Of a stretch of DNA of 64,000 bases, positions 22,987 to 34,340 are shown piece after piece. Below the pieces are notes generated by a model. That model ran no database searches. It was not told the DNA's origin and was given only the letters and a program-made list of their open reading frames with translations. Position 1 is the stretch's first letter; every line of letters starts with the position of its first letter. Location: the NCBI RefSeq assembly GCF_031755915.1, contig NC_083379.1:25172001-25236000 (forward strand), in the 5' to 3' direction. The DNA is from Ziziphus jujuba (Eukaryota > Streptophyta > Magnoliopsida > Rosales > Rhamnaceae). The position numbers and the translations under genes are program-made.

Positions 22987-24087
22987 GTTAGAGAAAATAA
23001 TACAAAGAAAACCTAACCAAATTCACTCCCTTACGTGTATCACTCACACAAGGTTTTGTCGCTCGTGTTTTCACACTAGTTTTGGCTTTTGACCCTCATT
23101 TAAGCTCACACTCTCTTGTCTTTTTCTACTCATAAAAATATCTCAAAGTTCTTTTTAAAATACACTTAAATGGAAACTAGATCACAAGTATGTTCTAATT
23201 AAACTTATCAATAAAACAGCAACAAAGCAAGCAAATTTTGAATGAATTTTTAACATTAAATTCTCGACTTCCTAACTAAAAACAAGTAAAAATAATAATG
23301 CAATTTTTGGAACCAATAAGGAATAGATAAGAATAGTAAAAAATCATAAATTCAAGGATAAAATTTAGAAAAAGGATTCAAATAACGAACAAGAAACAAT
23401 TCGAACAAAATATGGAATAGTTGTTGGTTGTAGTTCTCGTAGTTTAAGTCTAAGTCTCAAATTCTTAAACCTATCTTAATCTAATTAATTTAGTACACAA
23501 TATTCTAATATCTAGGAATAATATTGAATAAACAAACAGCAACTCCAACAATTCTCAATCGAATTTCCCAAAGCCAAACTAACTCGATGTTTTTTTTATC
23601 CTTCAAAACCCGGCTTTTTCTTTTAGCGCCAAAACTTTTTTTTTTAAACTTCGGCATTTCCTTTTTTTTTTTTTTATCAATACCAGAATAACATCAACAC
23701 AAAATCCAGCACCATACAACTTGACAAACCTGATCCAAACTTCCAAGTAAAAACAAATTGTAAAAAATTTAGGTCTATGCAATATGTTCTCAAAATTCTC
23801 TTCTTTTCTTTTTCTATTTAAATATATGAATGCAACTAACTAAGATAAAAATAGCAAGGAAAAGTCAACAATAAATCAAATTACTAAGAACTATTATGCA
23901 AAACACCCAACAAATTAGAAAGCAAAAATTTAGCTAATAAAAGGAATCAAATTCGGCTATGAAGAATTTTTTTTTTTTTTTGGTTGAATGTGTATGAATA
24001 AGAAACTACCTTAACCTAATGTGAAAATTGCAGGAGAACACAAAAAAAATAATAATAAATAAGATAGATCAAACGTGAACAAAATTA
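22987..24087 (-). other. Element R untranslated leader
   Basis: Reverse homologue of A's and B's leaders (about 1.1 kb), with A/T runs at 23580-23680 and 23965-23980. No credible coding frame. Confidence 0.7.
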
Positions 24088-24102
24088 GGCTTTAACACTA
24101 AA
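24088..24102 (-). promoter_or_regulatory. Element R primer-binding site, degenerate
   Basis: Minus strand tttagtgttaaagcc, against the consensus tttggtatcagagcc; directly adjacent to the LTR. Confidence 0.7.
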
Positions 24103-24404
24103 TGATACGAACCTAGATCGACTCACTCCTAAACCTGTATTAAATTAGCCCGGATTGAAATAAAGTTCAGATTCTAGTGGTCACCTTGACCTCTAATCAA
24201 CTTGTGATTAGAAACCTTAGTATATGATGAAGACGCCACAATAGATGATGGATATCCTATTGATAACTTAAACTAAAACACTCGATCTTTATTCGAAGTT
24301 TTAGGTGTTTAAAGAGAACAAAAAGAATTCTTCTCACAAATAATTTTTGAATAATAATCTAAGTTGCCATTCTAGTGAAAAATAAGCCCTTAAATAGGCT
24401 AAAA
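24103..24404 (-). repeat. Element R 5' LTR, U3 part lost
   Basis: Starts tgatacgaacctagatcg and matches the LTR at 1993 (same ttgaataataatcta variant). It ends abruptly at about 24404, within 'aaataggctaaaa', where an oppositely oriented LTR begins. About 0.7 kb of this LTR, including U3, is missing. Confidence 0.75.
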
Positions 24405-24736
24405 TTACTGTATTTTGCTGAGTTGGCTTTTTCTCTTCCCTTCAAGCAAGGGCAACGTGTGGGACTTCATGATCAGCCTATTCTGCATCCTACAAAGCAT
24501 ATGGAACCTGATTTGGAGCCTAAATTGGTCAAAGATTGGTCAAAGTCAACTTTGTCAAAAAGATAATATTTTAGTTTTCTAATTTGGTTTCTACTTTTTG
24601 TTTTAGAAAGTTACCTTTAATTTTTTGTTTTTATTTATTTATTTGCTGGAAAAATAAGTTTAGGAAAGTTATTATTTTATCATTTTTATTGTAAATTAAT
24701 TAATTCTTAATTCAAATAAAGGAATTAATTAATCCA
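24405..24736 (+). repeat. Element F LTR, left piece
   Basis: Forward family-1 LTR that starts mid-U3 (ttactgtattttgctgag). It runs to the copia insertion at 24737 and continues at 30589. Its own 5' terminus is lost at the inverted junction. Confidence 0.75.
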
Positions 24737-25598
24737 TATTGGCGTAAGAAGGTTATGACCAAGAGCAAGCTAGCTTGAAGTGTTAGTAACAAGCAAGCTT
24801 TTGGTGATGCTCTTGGGAATGGTTGTGTGTGAGTTGTGTTTTTAGATTTTGGTAATGGTGTTTTCTAGTTTTTAGGGTTCCTAGAGTGTTCTAAGATGTT
24901 GAAAAAGAGAGAAGGAGAAGGGGACCACATTGGTTTTTGAAAATGAGGCTTGGATGTGTAGCCATCTCATTCATTTAACAATATAAGCTTGGTTTGAACT
25001 AAGTTCCTATTGTTTAACTAGTTTGGGTAAACAACCAAACTAGCTTCACCTACTTAGTTCCCCTTTGTATCTGCTTATGAAACTTGGTTTGAAGCATCCT
25101 TGGTCATCAATAAATATTGTTCCAAGAGCTAGAGAAGTTCTGGAACCGGATCATGGGCCAAACGGCTCCAAAACTGACCCATACTCTGCATACTGGCCCA
25201 TCAGATACAGAAAACTATTTGGAATAGAAAATGGACTTCCTCATATCATTTTAACCTGAAATTTGAACCATAGTCTTCTATATATGTCTGTAGACATCCC
25301 TCAAAATTTCGGCCTAAACCTATTTTTTTATGCTAAGATAGAACACAAAAAGTGGACCTATGTTGCTGGAAATTATGAATTCAGCACCATAGGCATTTCA
25401 AGCATAATGTTCCTACTCTTTTGTTCATAGTTTTGCCTATGCTTTTGTATAAATAACTTTGGCACAAAACATCATCAAAATATACCTTTCATCAATTAAA
25501 AACATACAAGAAAATATAAACTCATAAAAGGAAAGAAGGTGATACCAACGTGTGCATGCTAGTCGGCTGAGACATTGAGTCATTGCCACACTTCAACA
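24737..25598 (-). repeat. Copia-1 3' LTR
   Basis: 862 bp. On the plus strand it starts tattggcgtaag (decayed tgttggggtaag) and ends ccacacttcaaca. It is about 95% like the 5' LTR by eye, except that block 24991-25074 is unrelated to the corresponding 29928-30051. Confidence 0.88.
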
Positions 25599-27250
25599 CT
25601 CCTCCTTGGCTATTTTGTCTGAGACATTGAGAAGTCCTCTCAACATCTCAAATCTCTTCTTTCCCAATGGTTTGGTGAATATATCCACCAAATTCTCCTC
25701 GGAACTCACATACTCCAAGTTCATTTCACCGCTTGCTTCAAATTCCCTTAAGGAATGATACTTGACTGGTATGTACTTGGTCCTCCCATGTTGGACTGGA
25801 TTATGTACAATTACTATTTCTGAAGTTTTGTCACACAATATCACCATGGCTTCCTCTTGCTTCAAGCTCAAGTCCTCCTACAATTTCCTAAGCCAAACAC
25901 CTTGATTAGCATAATTTAAGCAAGCAATATATTCGACTTCCGCGGTGCTTTGTGCAGCCATTTGTTGCTTCTTGGAATTCCATGAGAAAGGACCATCTCC
26001 AAGAGTATAGATGTAGCCCAATGTGCTCTTGCTATCATCCAAAGAACTAGCTCAATCACTATCACTATAACCAAGCAAAGCTGCATTCATGCCATCCTTA
26101 TACCACACACCAAAATCACTTGTCCCTTTCAAATATCTTAGGATTCTTTTTGCACAAGAAAGATGATTTTGTGATGGACTATGCATAAATCTTGACAAAA
26201 TAGCCACACTAACCATAATATCCGGTCTAGTAAGCATGTATATAATAGGCTAACAATTAAACTTCTATAGATGGAAGGATTTACCTTTGGAGAATTATCA
26301 TCCTTCACCAACTTGGTGCCTTCATTCATAGGTGTGGCAACACTATTACAATCCTCCATGTCAAACTTTTTGAGCAACTCCTTCACATAGCTTCCTTAAG
26401 ATATGAAGATGCCCTTGGATTATTGGACAACTTCAATTCCAAGAAAGTATTTCATCTCTCCAAGGCTAGACATCTCAAAGTTCAATTCTAGCTTACTTTT
26501 GAAATTGATCACTTCTTTCTCATTACCACCGGTCACTAGGAGATCATCAACATAAAGAGGCACCAACACCATGCAACCATGAGTCCTAATATATAATGTA
26601 GGTTCATTAGGACTCCTCCCAAATAATGAACTCCTTCTAAATCCATGCTTTGTCGAAAAACCATCTATCTTGGCATACCATACCCTAGGAGCTTGTTAAG
26701 GCCGTACAAGGCCTTGAGTAGCTTGTACACTTTCACTTTACTTCCTTTCTTCACAAAACCTTTGGGTTGCATAACATAGACCTCCTCCTTCAATACTCCA
26801 TTCAAGAAGGCCGACTTCACATCAAGATGATATACTTTCCAAGACTTTTGTGCCGAAATTGCAAAGCGAAGTCTTATGGTTTCCATCCTTGCAATCGGTG
26901 CAAAAGTCTCTCCCTAATTCACATCGATGCATATCCTTTGAAAACAAGCCTTACCTTGTGCTTGTTGATGGACCCATCCGGATTGCACTTGGTCTTACAG
27001 ATCCACTTCACCCCAATAGCATTCTTTCCCTTTGGTTTCGTTACCAAGCTCCAAGTGTCATTCTTGTTTATCACATCGATTTCATCTTGCATGGCTTGTC
27101 TCCACTCGTTTCTTACCATAGCTTCTTGTACATTGATTGAATCACTCAGTGCTATATTACACCTTTCATAAATCTCAGTAAAAGGTCTTGTGCCTCTCAC
27201 ACCATCACCAATCTCCAAATCAGCCCCTATGGAGATTTCTAGCTCATTCT
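25599..27250 (-). pseudogene. Copia-1 reverse transcriptase and RNase H
   Basis: Minus strand. RT starts about 27120 (NEWRQAMQDEIDVINKNDTW, GVKWICKTK, HKVRLVFKGYA); then WKVYHLDVKSAFLNG (26840-26796); YVDDLLVTG at 26554-26528, catalytic pair intact; KELLKKFDMEDCNSVATPM (26386-26325). RNase H/C-terminal end 25871-25593 (HVQHGRTKYIPVKYH-like, VDIFTKPLG). The last codons AKEEC overlap the polypurine tract, just before the LTR. Several stops (e.g. near 26430 and 26230) make it a pseudogene. Confidence 0.85.
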
Positions 27251-28570
27251 CATCATCACGGGCAGCACCTTCATCATTTCCTTGTTCTTCATCCTTATCA
27301 TGAGCTTCAAGCCGATTGTCTTCATCCATACTAGTCAACTCCTCCTTACTACAAACCCATTTAGCTTCCTCATTAACTTTCACATCTTTACTAATCACAA
27401 GTTTCTTGGTTTCCAAGTTGTACACCCTATATCCCTTGGTCACATCACTATAGCCAACCAAGACACCAACTTGTGACCTTTCATCGGGCTTTTCTCTCTT
27501 CTCTTGTGGTATTAGAATGTAACAAATGATTCCAAATACCCTTAGATGGTCAAGATAAGACTTATTTCCAAACCAAAGCTCAAATGGGGTTTTACTCCTC
27601 AAAGACTTGGAGTAAAGCCTATTTTGGATGTAGATGGATGTATTAACTTCTTCAGTCCAAAACTTCTTTGGCAACCCACTTTCAAACAACAAACATCTAG
27701 CCATCTCCATGATGGTACAATTCTTCCTTTCACATATACTATTTTGTTGTGGTGTGTATGGTGTAGTGAATTGATGAACTATACCATGATCCTTACAAAA
27801 TTGTTTGAAACCCTCACTTATGTATTCCCCACCATTATCCGTCCTTAAAACCTTTATAGTGCAACTGGATTGATTTTGCACTAACTTCATAAATTCTATA
27901 AACTTCTCCAAAGCTTATGACTTTCTTTCAAGGAAATACACCCAACACATTCTTGAGTAATCATCAATAAAAGTTATGAAATACTTGCTGCCATTTAAGG
28001 ATGGAACACTCATAGGACCACAAATATCCGAATGTATAAGTCCTAGCTTCTCCTTTGATCTCCAAGAACAAGATTGAAATGCTAGCCTAGTATACTTTCC
28101 TTTTTGACATACTTCACACACATGTTTTTGCTTCTCCACCAATGGCATGTCTCTGTGTGCCTACCAATGACTTAAAGCTAGCATGGCCTAGTCTTTTATG
28201 CCAAAGTTGAGAGGTGTTCTCAACTTTGGTGTTTAATGCAACCGATGCACCATTTTCATCCATATTCAACCTAGAATTCTTGTTCTAAATTCCAACACAC
28301 ATTAATTCATTTCCATGAGTATCAACTATAGTGCATGTCATGTTTGAGAAGTGTAATGCATAATTATTCTCAAGCATTTGACCTACACTAAGCAAGTTCT
28401 CACATAAAGAAGGTACATAGAGAACATCATGGATAGTTTTGATACCTTTGATGGTGTGTATCACCACATCTCCTTTGCCTTTCACTTCCATTAAGGCTCC
28501 ATTTCCAATTTTAACTTTGTTGTGGCTGCTCCTATCCAAGTTTGTGAATCACTCATGCTTGTGAAGCATA
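27251..28570 (-). pseudogene. Copia-1 protease C-terminal part and integrase
   Basis: Minus strand. The protease follows RWIIDSGATHHM (28610 region) with KVKIGNG and LYVPSLCENLLSVGQM (28539-28285). GAG-pre-integrase LWHKRLGHASF near 28190, a frameshift near 28150, EVCQKGKYTRLAF. Integrase core: HSDICGPM, FIDDYSRMCWVYF (first Asp), VLRTDNGGEYIS (second Asp), PYTPQQNSICERKNCTIMEMAR (Glu in CERKN); LRVFGIICYI follows. Frame 27911-26919 is open through integrase into RT. Confidence 0.85.
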
Positions 28571-29539
28571 TGGTGTGTTGCTCCACTATCAATGATCCAC
28601 CTTTCGTTATTCTTGATGCTACTAAAACAAGTAGCAACAAACAACTCTTCAGATTCACTATCACTTGCATTATCTTTAGCAACATTTGCTTGTTTCTTGT
28701 CCTTCTTATTAGCCTTGCATACTCTCTCCACATGACCCTTTTGTTGGCATTTATGACAAAATGCATCCGGCCTCCACCAACACCTTCTTGGATGATGACC
28801 TTTCTTCTTGCAATGGTGACAAGGTTCCTAGGACTTCCTCTCGGGTTTGCTAGTTTCACCTTTCTCTTTTACAATTTTTGGCTTGTTCTTCTTTTGATTT
28901 CGTATCTTTTGATGTTTTTTAGACATAAATGTAGCTTCCATTGATTCTTCATGTTTAATCCTCCTCCTTTGCTCCGTAGCTTGCAAGGCATTCACTAACT
29001 TGGTCAAGAAAATTTCATTTAGGTTCCCTGACTCCTCTAATGAAGATAACCAACACCTTCTCCACAATCCATTGGTCACTTAATCTTTCACCTAGCACCC
29101 TAACTTGATTCACCACATTAAGAAACCTTATGGTGAACTCCTTAACCGTTTCTTTATATTTCATCTTGATAGTCTCAAACTCCCTCCTTAGGTTAAGGAT
29201 TTGCATTTTCCTTGTCCTTGCACTCCCTTGGAACTCATCTTGAAGTTTGTCCCAAGATTCCTTAGCACTCTCACATGCCATTATCTTTGTAAAAATTGTG
29301 TCATTAATACAAGAATTAATGGCAGTGAGAGTCTTGAAACCTTTAGCCAATTCCTCCTCATGGTGCTTGATTTGGTTAACCGTTGCTCCTTGTCTCAAAG
29401 GATCGGGTTATTGGGGATTTATGGTGACCTCTCAAAGACCATAACTCTTCAAGTAGGCTTGCATCTTGATACTCCAATTGTTGTAGTTCTCCCCATTGAA
29501 GATAAGAGGAGAAGGAGTTGAAAAACTTGAAGAAGCCAT
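28571..29539 (-). pseudogene. Copia-1 gag with double zinc knuckle and protease active site
   Basis: Minus strand, start ATG at 29539 (MASSSFSTPSPLIFNGENY). W is replaced by TGA at about 29437. UBN2-type gag domain from 29398 (CESAKESWDKLQDEFQG, TRKMQILNLRREFE, EFTIRFLNVVNQVR). Two zinc knuckles: CHHCKKKGHHPRRC (about 28820) and CHKCQQKGHVERVC (about 28750), followed by protease WIIDSGATHHM at 28600. A double knuckle is known in one group of plant copia elements. Confidence 0.82.
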
Positions 29540-29658
29540 GTCAATGTTACTCTTGGGTATGAAGGAATATGAAAATATATTTGTACTTTTACGTGTCTCT
29601 TCACTCTCAAGGAATGAACCAGCCCAAAAACCTCATAATCTCATAAAAATATTCCTTG

Positions 29659-29672
29659 CTTTGATACCACTT
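29659..29672 (-). promoter_or_regulatory. Copia-1 primer-binding site
   Basis: Minus strand aaagtggtatcaaa(g), next to the 5' LTR. tggtatcaaagc is the common copia iMet-tRNA primer site. Confidence 0.85.
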
Positions 29673-30588
29673 TGTTGGGGTAAGAAGGTTATGACCAAGA
29701 GCAAGCTAGTTTGAAGTGTTAGCAACAAGCAAGCTTTTGGTGATGCTCTTGGGAATGGTTGTGTGTGAGTTGTGTTTTTAGGTTTTGGTAATGGTATTTT
29801 CTGGTTTTTAGGGTTCCTAGAGTGTCCTAAGATGTTGAAGAAGAGAGAAAGAGAAGGGGATCATGTTGGTTTTTGAAAATGAGGCTTGGATGTGTAGCCA
29901 TCTCATTCATTTAACATTATAAGCTTGAAATTACAACTAGTTCACACATGCCAAGCATATGAGCTTACAAAATGAGTAAAGCATTTGAAATTGAAAAAGT
30001 AAAATGGCCAACACCTAAATTTTTATAACAAAAGAGATAAAACCCAGCTGCATATGAAACTTGGTTTGAAGCATCCTTGGTCATCAATAAATATTGTTCT
30101 AAGAACTAGGAAGGTTCTGGAACCAGATCATAGGCCAAACAGCTCCAAAACTGACCCATACTCTGCATACTGGGCCCATCAGATACAGCAACCTATTTGG
30201 AATAGAAAATGGACTTCCCCATGTAATTTTAACTTAAAATTTGGACCATAGTCTTTTACATATATCTGTAGACATCCCTCAAACTTTTAGCCTAAACCTT
30301 TTTTTCTAGCCTGAGATATAACACAAACAGTGGACCTATGTTGCTGAAAACTATGAATTCAGCACCATAGGCATTTCAACCATAATATTCCTACTCTTTT
30401 GTGCATAGTTTTGCCTATGCTTTTGTATGAATACCTTAGGCACAAAATATCATCAAAATACACCTTGCATCAATTAAAAACATTCAAAAAAATATAAACT
30501 CATAAGAGGAAAGAAGGTGATACCAAGGTGTGCATGCTAGCAGGGCAGTGCATGCACCATCAAGTGGCAAAATTGCCACACTTCAACA
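29673..30588 (-). repeat. Copia-1 5' LTR
   Basis: 916 bp, tgttggggtaagaag to ccacacttcaaca on the plus strand. It contains block 29928-30051, which differs wholly from the other LTR. Confidence 0.9.
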
Positions 30589-30994
30589 ATCCAAATTAGT
30601 TTAAGAAAGGAGAGAGAAAATTCGGTCATGCTTAGTTTCCTAATCCTATTGGCCAGTTTTTCCTTTAGCTTTGAGGGTTTCGTTTTGTTTTCTTTTAGCC
30701 TATAAAAGGGCTTGTTTTTTAGGAAGAGCACACCACTAATAATATTGAGAATTTATTTTGTGAGATTGAATTTCTCTTTGTTCTTTTGAACACCTTAAAC
30801 ACCATTAATGAATGAGTGTTTTACTTTGACTTATCAATTAGCCTTCCATCACTTATTGTGGCATCTTCATTATATACCAGGGTTTATAATTATAGGTTGG
30901 TTAGGGGTCAAGGTGACCATTAGAACTTGAACATAATTAGATCCAGGCTAATATAACACGGGTTTAGGTGCAGGTCGTCCTAGGTTTCGTATCA
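30589..30994 (+). repeat. Element F LTR, right piece
   Basis: Resumes with the TSD atcca and runs to taggtttcgtatca before the PBS. It contains a TATA box, tataaaag, at 30701-30708. Confidence 0.85.
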
Positions 30995-31009
30995 TTTGGT
31001 ATCAGAGCC
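30995..31009 (+). promoter_or_regulatory. Element F primer-binding site
   Basis: tttggtatcagagcc, a perfect family consensus complementary to initiator-Met tRNA. Confidence 0.9.
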
Positions 31010-31424
31010 AAATTTTGTTCAGGTATGATCTATCTTTATTTGCTTTATTTGTTTTTGTGTTCATCTACAATTTAGCATTAGGTTAAGGTTGCTTCTATCA
31101 TCATACACATTCTGCATATTTAAAAAAAAAAAAATACTCATTCCTAGTTAAATTAGGTTCTTCCTTTTACCGTATTTTTTCGTCCTAGTTTGTTGGTTGT
31201 TTTTCATCATTGTTCTTGTTATTTTGGTTATTATTGATTTTTTTTTGCTATCTTAGTCTTAAATATTTGCATTCGTATATTCAAAAAAAAAAAAAAAAGA
31301 GAGTGGTTTGCAGAATTAAAAAAAAAAATGCACATTTGTATTTTGTTTTGGGGATCATGTGTTTGGTGATTATTTGGTTTTTGGAATTGTAATTTTGGTA
31401 TTGATTCTTGCTACTATAGTTGTC
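31010..31424 (+). other. Element F leader, truncated
   Basis: Matches the first ~420 bp of the B leader (cattaggttaaggttgctt; A-runs at 31120 and 31283), then stops at 'ctatagttgtc' where copia-2 begins. F's gag-pol is absent from the window. Confidence 0.75.
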
Positions 31425-31844
31425 AAATGACAGTGAAATGCTTCAAAGTGAAGCAACTAGTGATGTGAATGCAATGTTATCACCATGGTCTAATGAGTGC
31501 TTGGCGTTTACCTCTGCCACATTGCTTGTCTAATGTTGAATGCAATGTTACATGCTTCATTAGTTAAATGTAAGGCCATTTAAGGTTGCAATGTCAATAA
31601 AATATTTCAGGTTCAAGCTTCTTAAGCATATTAAGTAGCTCTCTTAGGCATGACCAAAAATAGATTTTAAGCTTAAATACAAGTCATTTGGTGTTCTTGA
31701 AACCTACCTAAATACTCCAACCAAAACAAGTTTACAAAAACCTAAAATAAGTATGAAAAAAGCATGAAAATGTCTCCATTAGCTTGGATACACTTACTTT
31801 GGGTTTACATCGAAATATGGCTAACATTACCACAGACCCTAATG
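31425..31844 (-). repeat. Copia-2 3' LTR, truncated
   Basis: About 420 bp matching 36590-36933 plus 38065-38270 of the 5' LTR (shared cttcattagtt, tacaagtcatttggt, ggctaacattacc). It lacks about 250 bp present at the other LTR's beginning, and it has one copy of the unit that is duplicated in the 5' LTR. Confidence 0.75.
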
Positions 31845-33330
31845 CTCCACCTTTGTAATGTTAGGTACTAAATTTTGCACGGTTCTTAGCTTCTCAAATC
31901 TCTCTTTTGGTAATGGTTTGGTGAGGATATCATAGGTCAAAGAACACACCAAACTTGTTTACTTGTTCCTTTTGGCTTCTTTTATGCTACAATATTTGAC
32001 AAGAATATTCTTCATTCTTCAATGTTGAATTGGATTCCTACCTACTACGATTGCTGAAGTGTTATCACAATAGATGATGGTTGGATTCTCCTACTTGCAT
32101 CCCAAGTCTTCTGGCAATTTCTTTGGCCAAATTGTTTGATCTGATGCCACTGAAGCTAAGATGTATCCTACCTCAATTGTGGATTGAGCAATTGATATTT
32201 GCTTGTGTGAGTTCCATGAAAGAATACCTAAATTAAATATGAACAAGTACCTAGAGGTACTCTTCGATCCTCCAAGTTACCTACCAAGTCATTATTGCAA
32301 AAACCAATCACATTACAAACATCTCCACATTTGAATGAAACACCATAACTAGTTGTGCCTTTAACATATGGTGAAATCATAAATCTTTAAAGCATACTTA
32401 TAGCAAACATAATGTTAGGTCTCAATGCACATAAATATGATAAGTTACCAATCACACTTCTATAAAGTAAGCCAAATTATCTTCAAAAAATCATCATCAA
32501 CTTCAAATATAGCATTTTGCATCATCAGTGTATCGACACGCTTAGCATTGTCCAACTGAAACTTTTCAAGCAAATCTAAGGCATATTTTTCTTAGGATAA
32601 GAATATACTTTTGCTAGCTTCCTTCATCTACATGCTAAGAAAATAATGTAAAAATCCAAAGCTGGACATGTCAAACGTATGCTTCATTTTGCTTTTCAAC
32701 CTCCATATGGCTTGATCATTTTAACCTGTTATGAGTAAATTATCAAAATATTAGGAGACTACCATCTTATCTCTACTTGACCTTGCTTTGATGTAGAGGG
32801 TTGGTTCATTCTCACTTTTTACAAACCCTTCGTTCATCAAAAAAATCATCAATTCTATTATACCAAGCTCTTTATGCTTGCTTGGGGCCATATATGCCTT
32901 TGTCTAGTTTGTAGACTCCTCTCCATCTTCGACAAAGCCTTTATGTTGTTCTACATAAGGCTTCACTTCCAAATTACCTTTTAGAAAGGCATATTTGACA
33001 TGTAAATGCTATCTTCCAAGACTTATTTCCTACAAAGACTATAACAAGTTTAATCATTTCATGTCTAGCCATGGGTGCAAATGTTTCACTTTAATCAATG
33101 CCATATTATTGTCCATAGCCTTTAACAAATAGTCTAGCTTTGTGCTTGTTCAAGGTTTTATCAGGATTTGGTTTGGTTCAAAAAACCCACTTAACTCTAA
33201 TTTCATGTCCATCTCTCTGTCTTTTAACTAGACTTCATGTCTTGTTCTTTTCAATCATACTTATTTTCTCATTCATCGCGTTTTGCCATTATTGATGTTG
33301 TGCAACCTCATTGAATGTTGTAGGGTCATG
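31845..33330 (-). pseudogene. Copia-2 RT and RNase H, heavily decayed
   Basis: Minus-strand fragments only: WQNAMNEKISMIEKNKT near 33290, GVKWVF-like and KPNPDKTLNKHKARLFVKGYGQ (33190-33110), ETFAPMARHEMIKLVI (33085), YKLDKGIYGPKQA (32905), and RNase H pieces toward 31870. Stops in every frame; the YVDD box is not recognisable. Confidence 0.65.
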
Positions 33331-34340
33331 TGCTGCCATGTTTGCTTTCTCATTTAATTTATGAAGTGATCATATACCATTTTTGTGAATATATTGTTCA
33401 TTTGTTGGATCATCATCATCATCTTATATTTTGATATCAAAATCACTTTCTTACTGTGAAGTTAAAAGTTCTTGATTGAATATGAGTACTTGAATGCCTG
33501 TTTTGTTCATTTCTATCCTAATAAGCACTTTCATTTAGTATATCATGGCATACAACTATATTCTTCATAAACAAGTCATATCTTTTATACCTTTTTGAAA
33601 CCGAGCTATATCTAACTAAAATATTAACATTTGCCTTCTTGTGTAGCTTAGACCTCTTTACATCGGGAATATACATATAACATACATTTCCAGATACTTT
33701 CAAATGAGCAATTGAAGGTTTAGAACCATACCACAATTCATTGGGAGTTCTTGAGTCAATTATCCTGCTTGGAAGTCTATTGAGAAGGTATACAGTTGTA
33801 TTTACTACTGCAGCCTAAAACATTTTCAAAAGGTGTTTCCCAAATAGCAAGCATTTGCCATCTCCATTATGGTTTTATTCTTCTTTTTAATCACATCATT
33901 TTGTTGTGGTGTGTATGGAGTTGTAAGTTGATATGGAAGGCCAAATTGCTTGCAAATATCTAGGAAAACATTTGAGATATAATCTCCACCATCGTCATTT
34001 CTTAACGCCTTGATTGTTATTTGAGCTTTATTTTTCACAAGTATTTTAAACTCTAGAAATGTGGTTGCTAGCTCTAATTTTTACTTGACAAAGTAAATCT
34101 GATATTTTCTTAAGTAATCATCAATAAAAATTATAAAATAGCTTCTACCTTTATATGTTGCTTCATTCATAGATCACCATACATCCGACTGTACCATTCG
34201 AAGCTTATCTTTGGATCTCCTAAGCCTTACCATTGGAATTAGCTGCCTTATAAGTTTGCCAAACTAACATGTTTAGCATACAACTTTATTTTCATAAATT
34301 TGTAGTAGATGTTCAAAAGTTTTTTTTGTTTACATCTTCT
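33331..34340 (-). pseudogene. Copia-2 integrase fragments
   Basis: Minus strand: FIIFIDDYLRKYQIYF (34135); 34038-33826 with IKALRNDDGGDYIS, QLTTPYTPQQNDVIKKKNKTIMEMA; 33736-33518 with MWYGSKPSIAHLKV. Relative to the family motif, SDNGGE is NDDGGD and the Glu of ERKN is Lys, so the catalytic triad is damaged. Confidence 0.75.

Larger units (their letters stand above)
24737..30588 (-). mobile_element. Ty1/copia element (copia-1), complete, reverse
   Basis: 5852 bp: 3' LTR 24737-25598, gag-pol on the minus strand, PBS, 5' LTR 29673-30588. The perfect TSD ATCCA (24732-24736 and 30589-30593) lies within F's LTR. Domain order gag, protease, integrase, RT, RNase H is the copia order. It is inactive through stops and frameshifts. 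Confidence 0.92.

Noticed and set aside
26767..27171. Open frame of 134 codons on the plus strand
   Set aside because: Antisense to the copia-1 RT; the minus strand carries the conserved motifs.
28522..28944. Open frame of 140 codons, hydrophobic, plus strand
   Set aside because: Antisense shadow of the copia-1 gag zinc-knuckle region.
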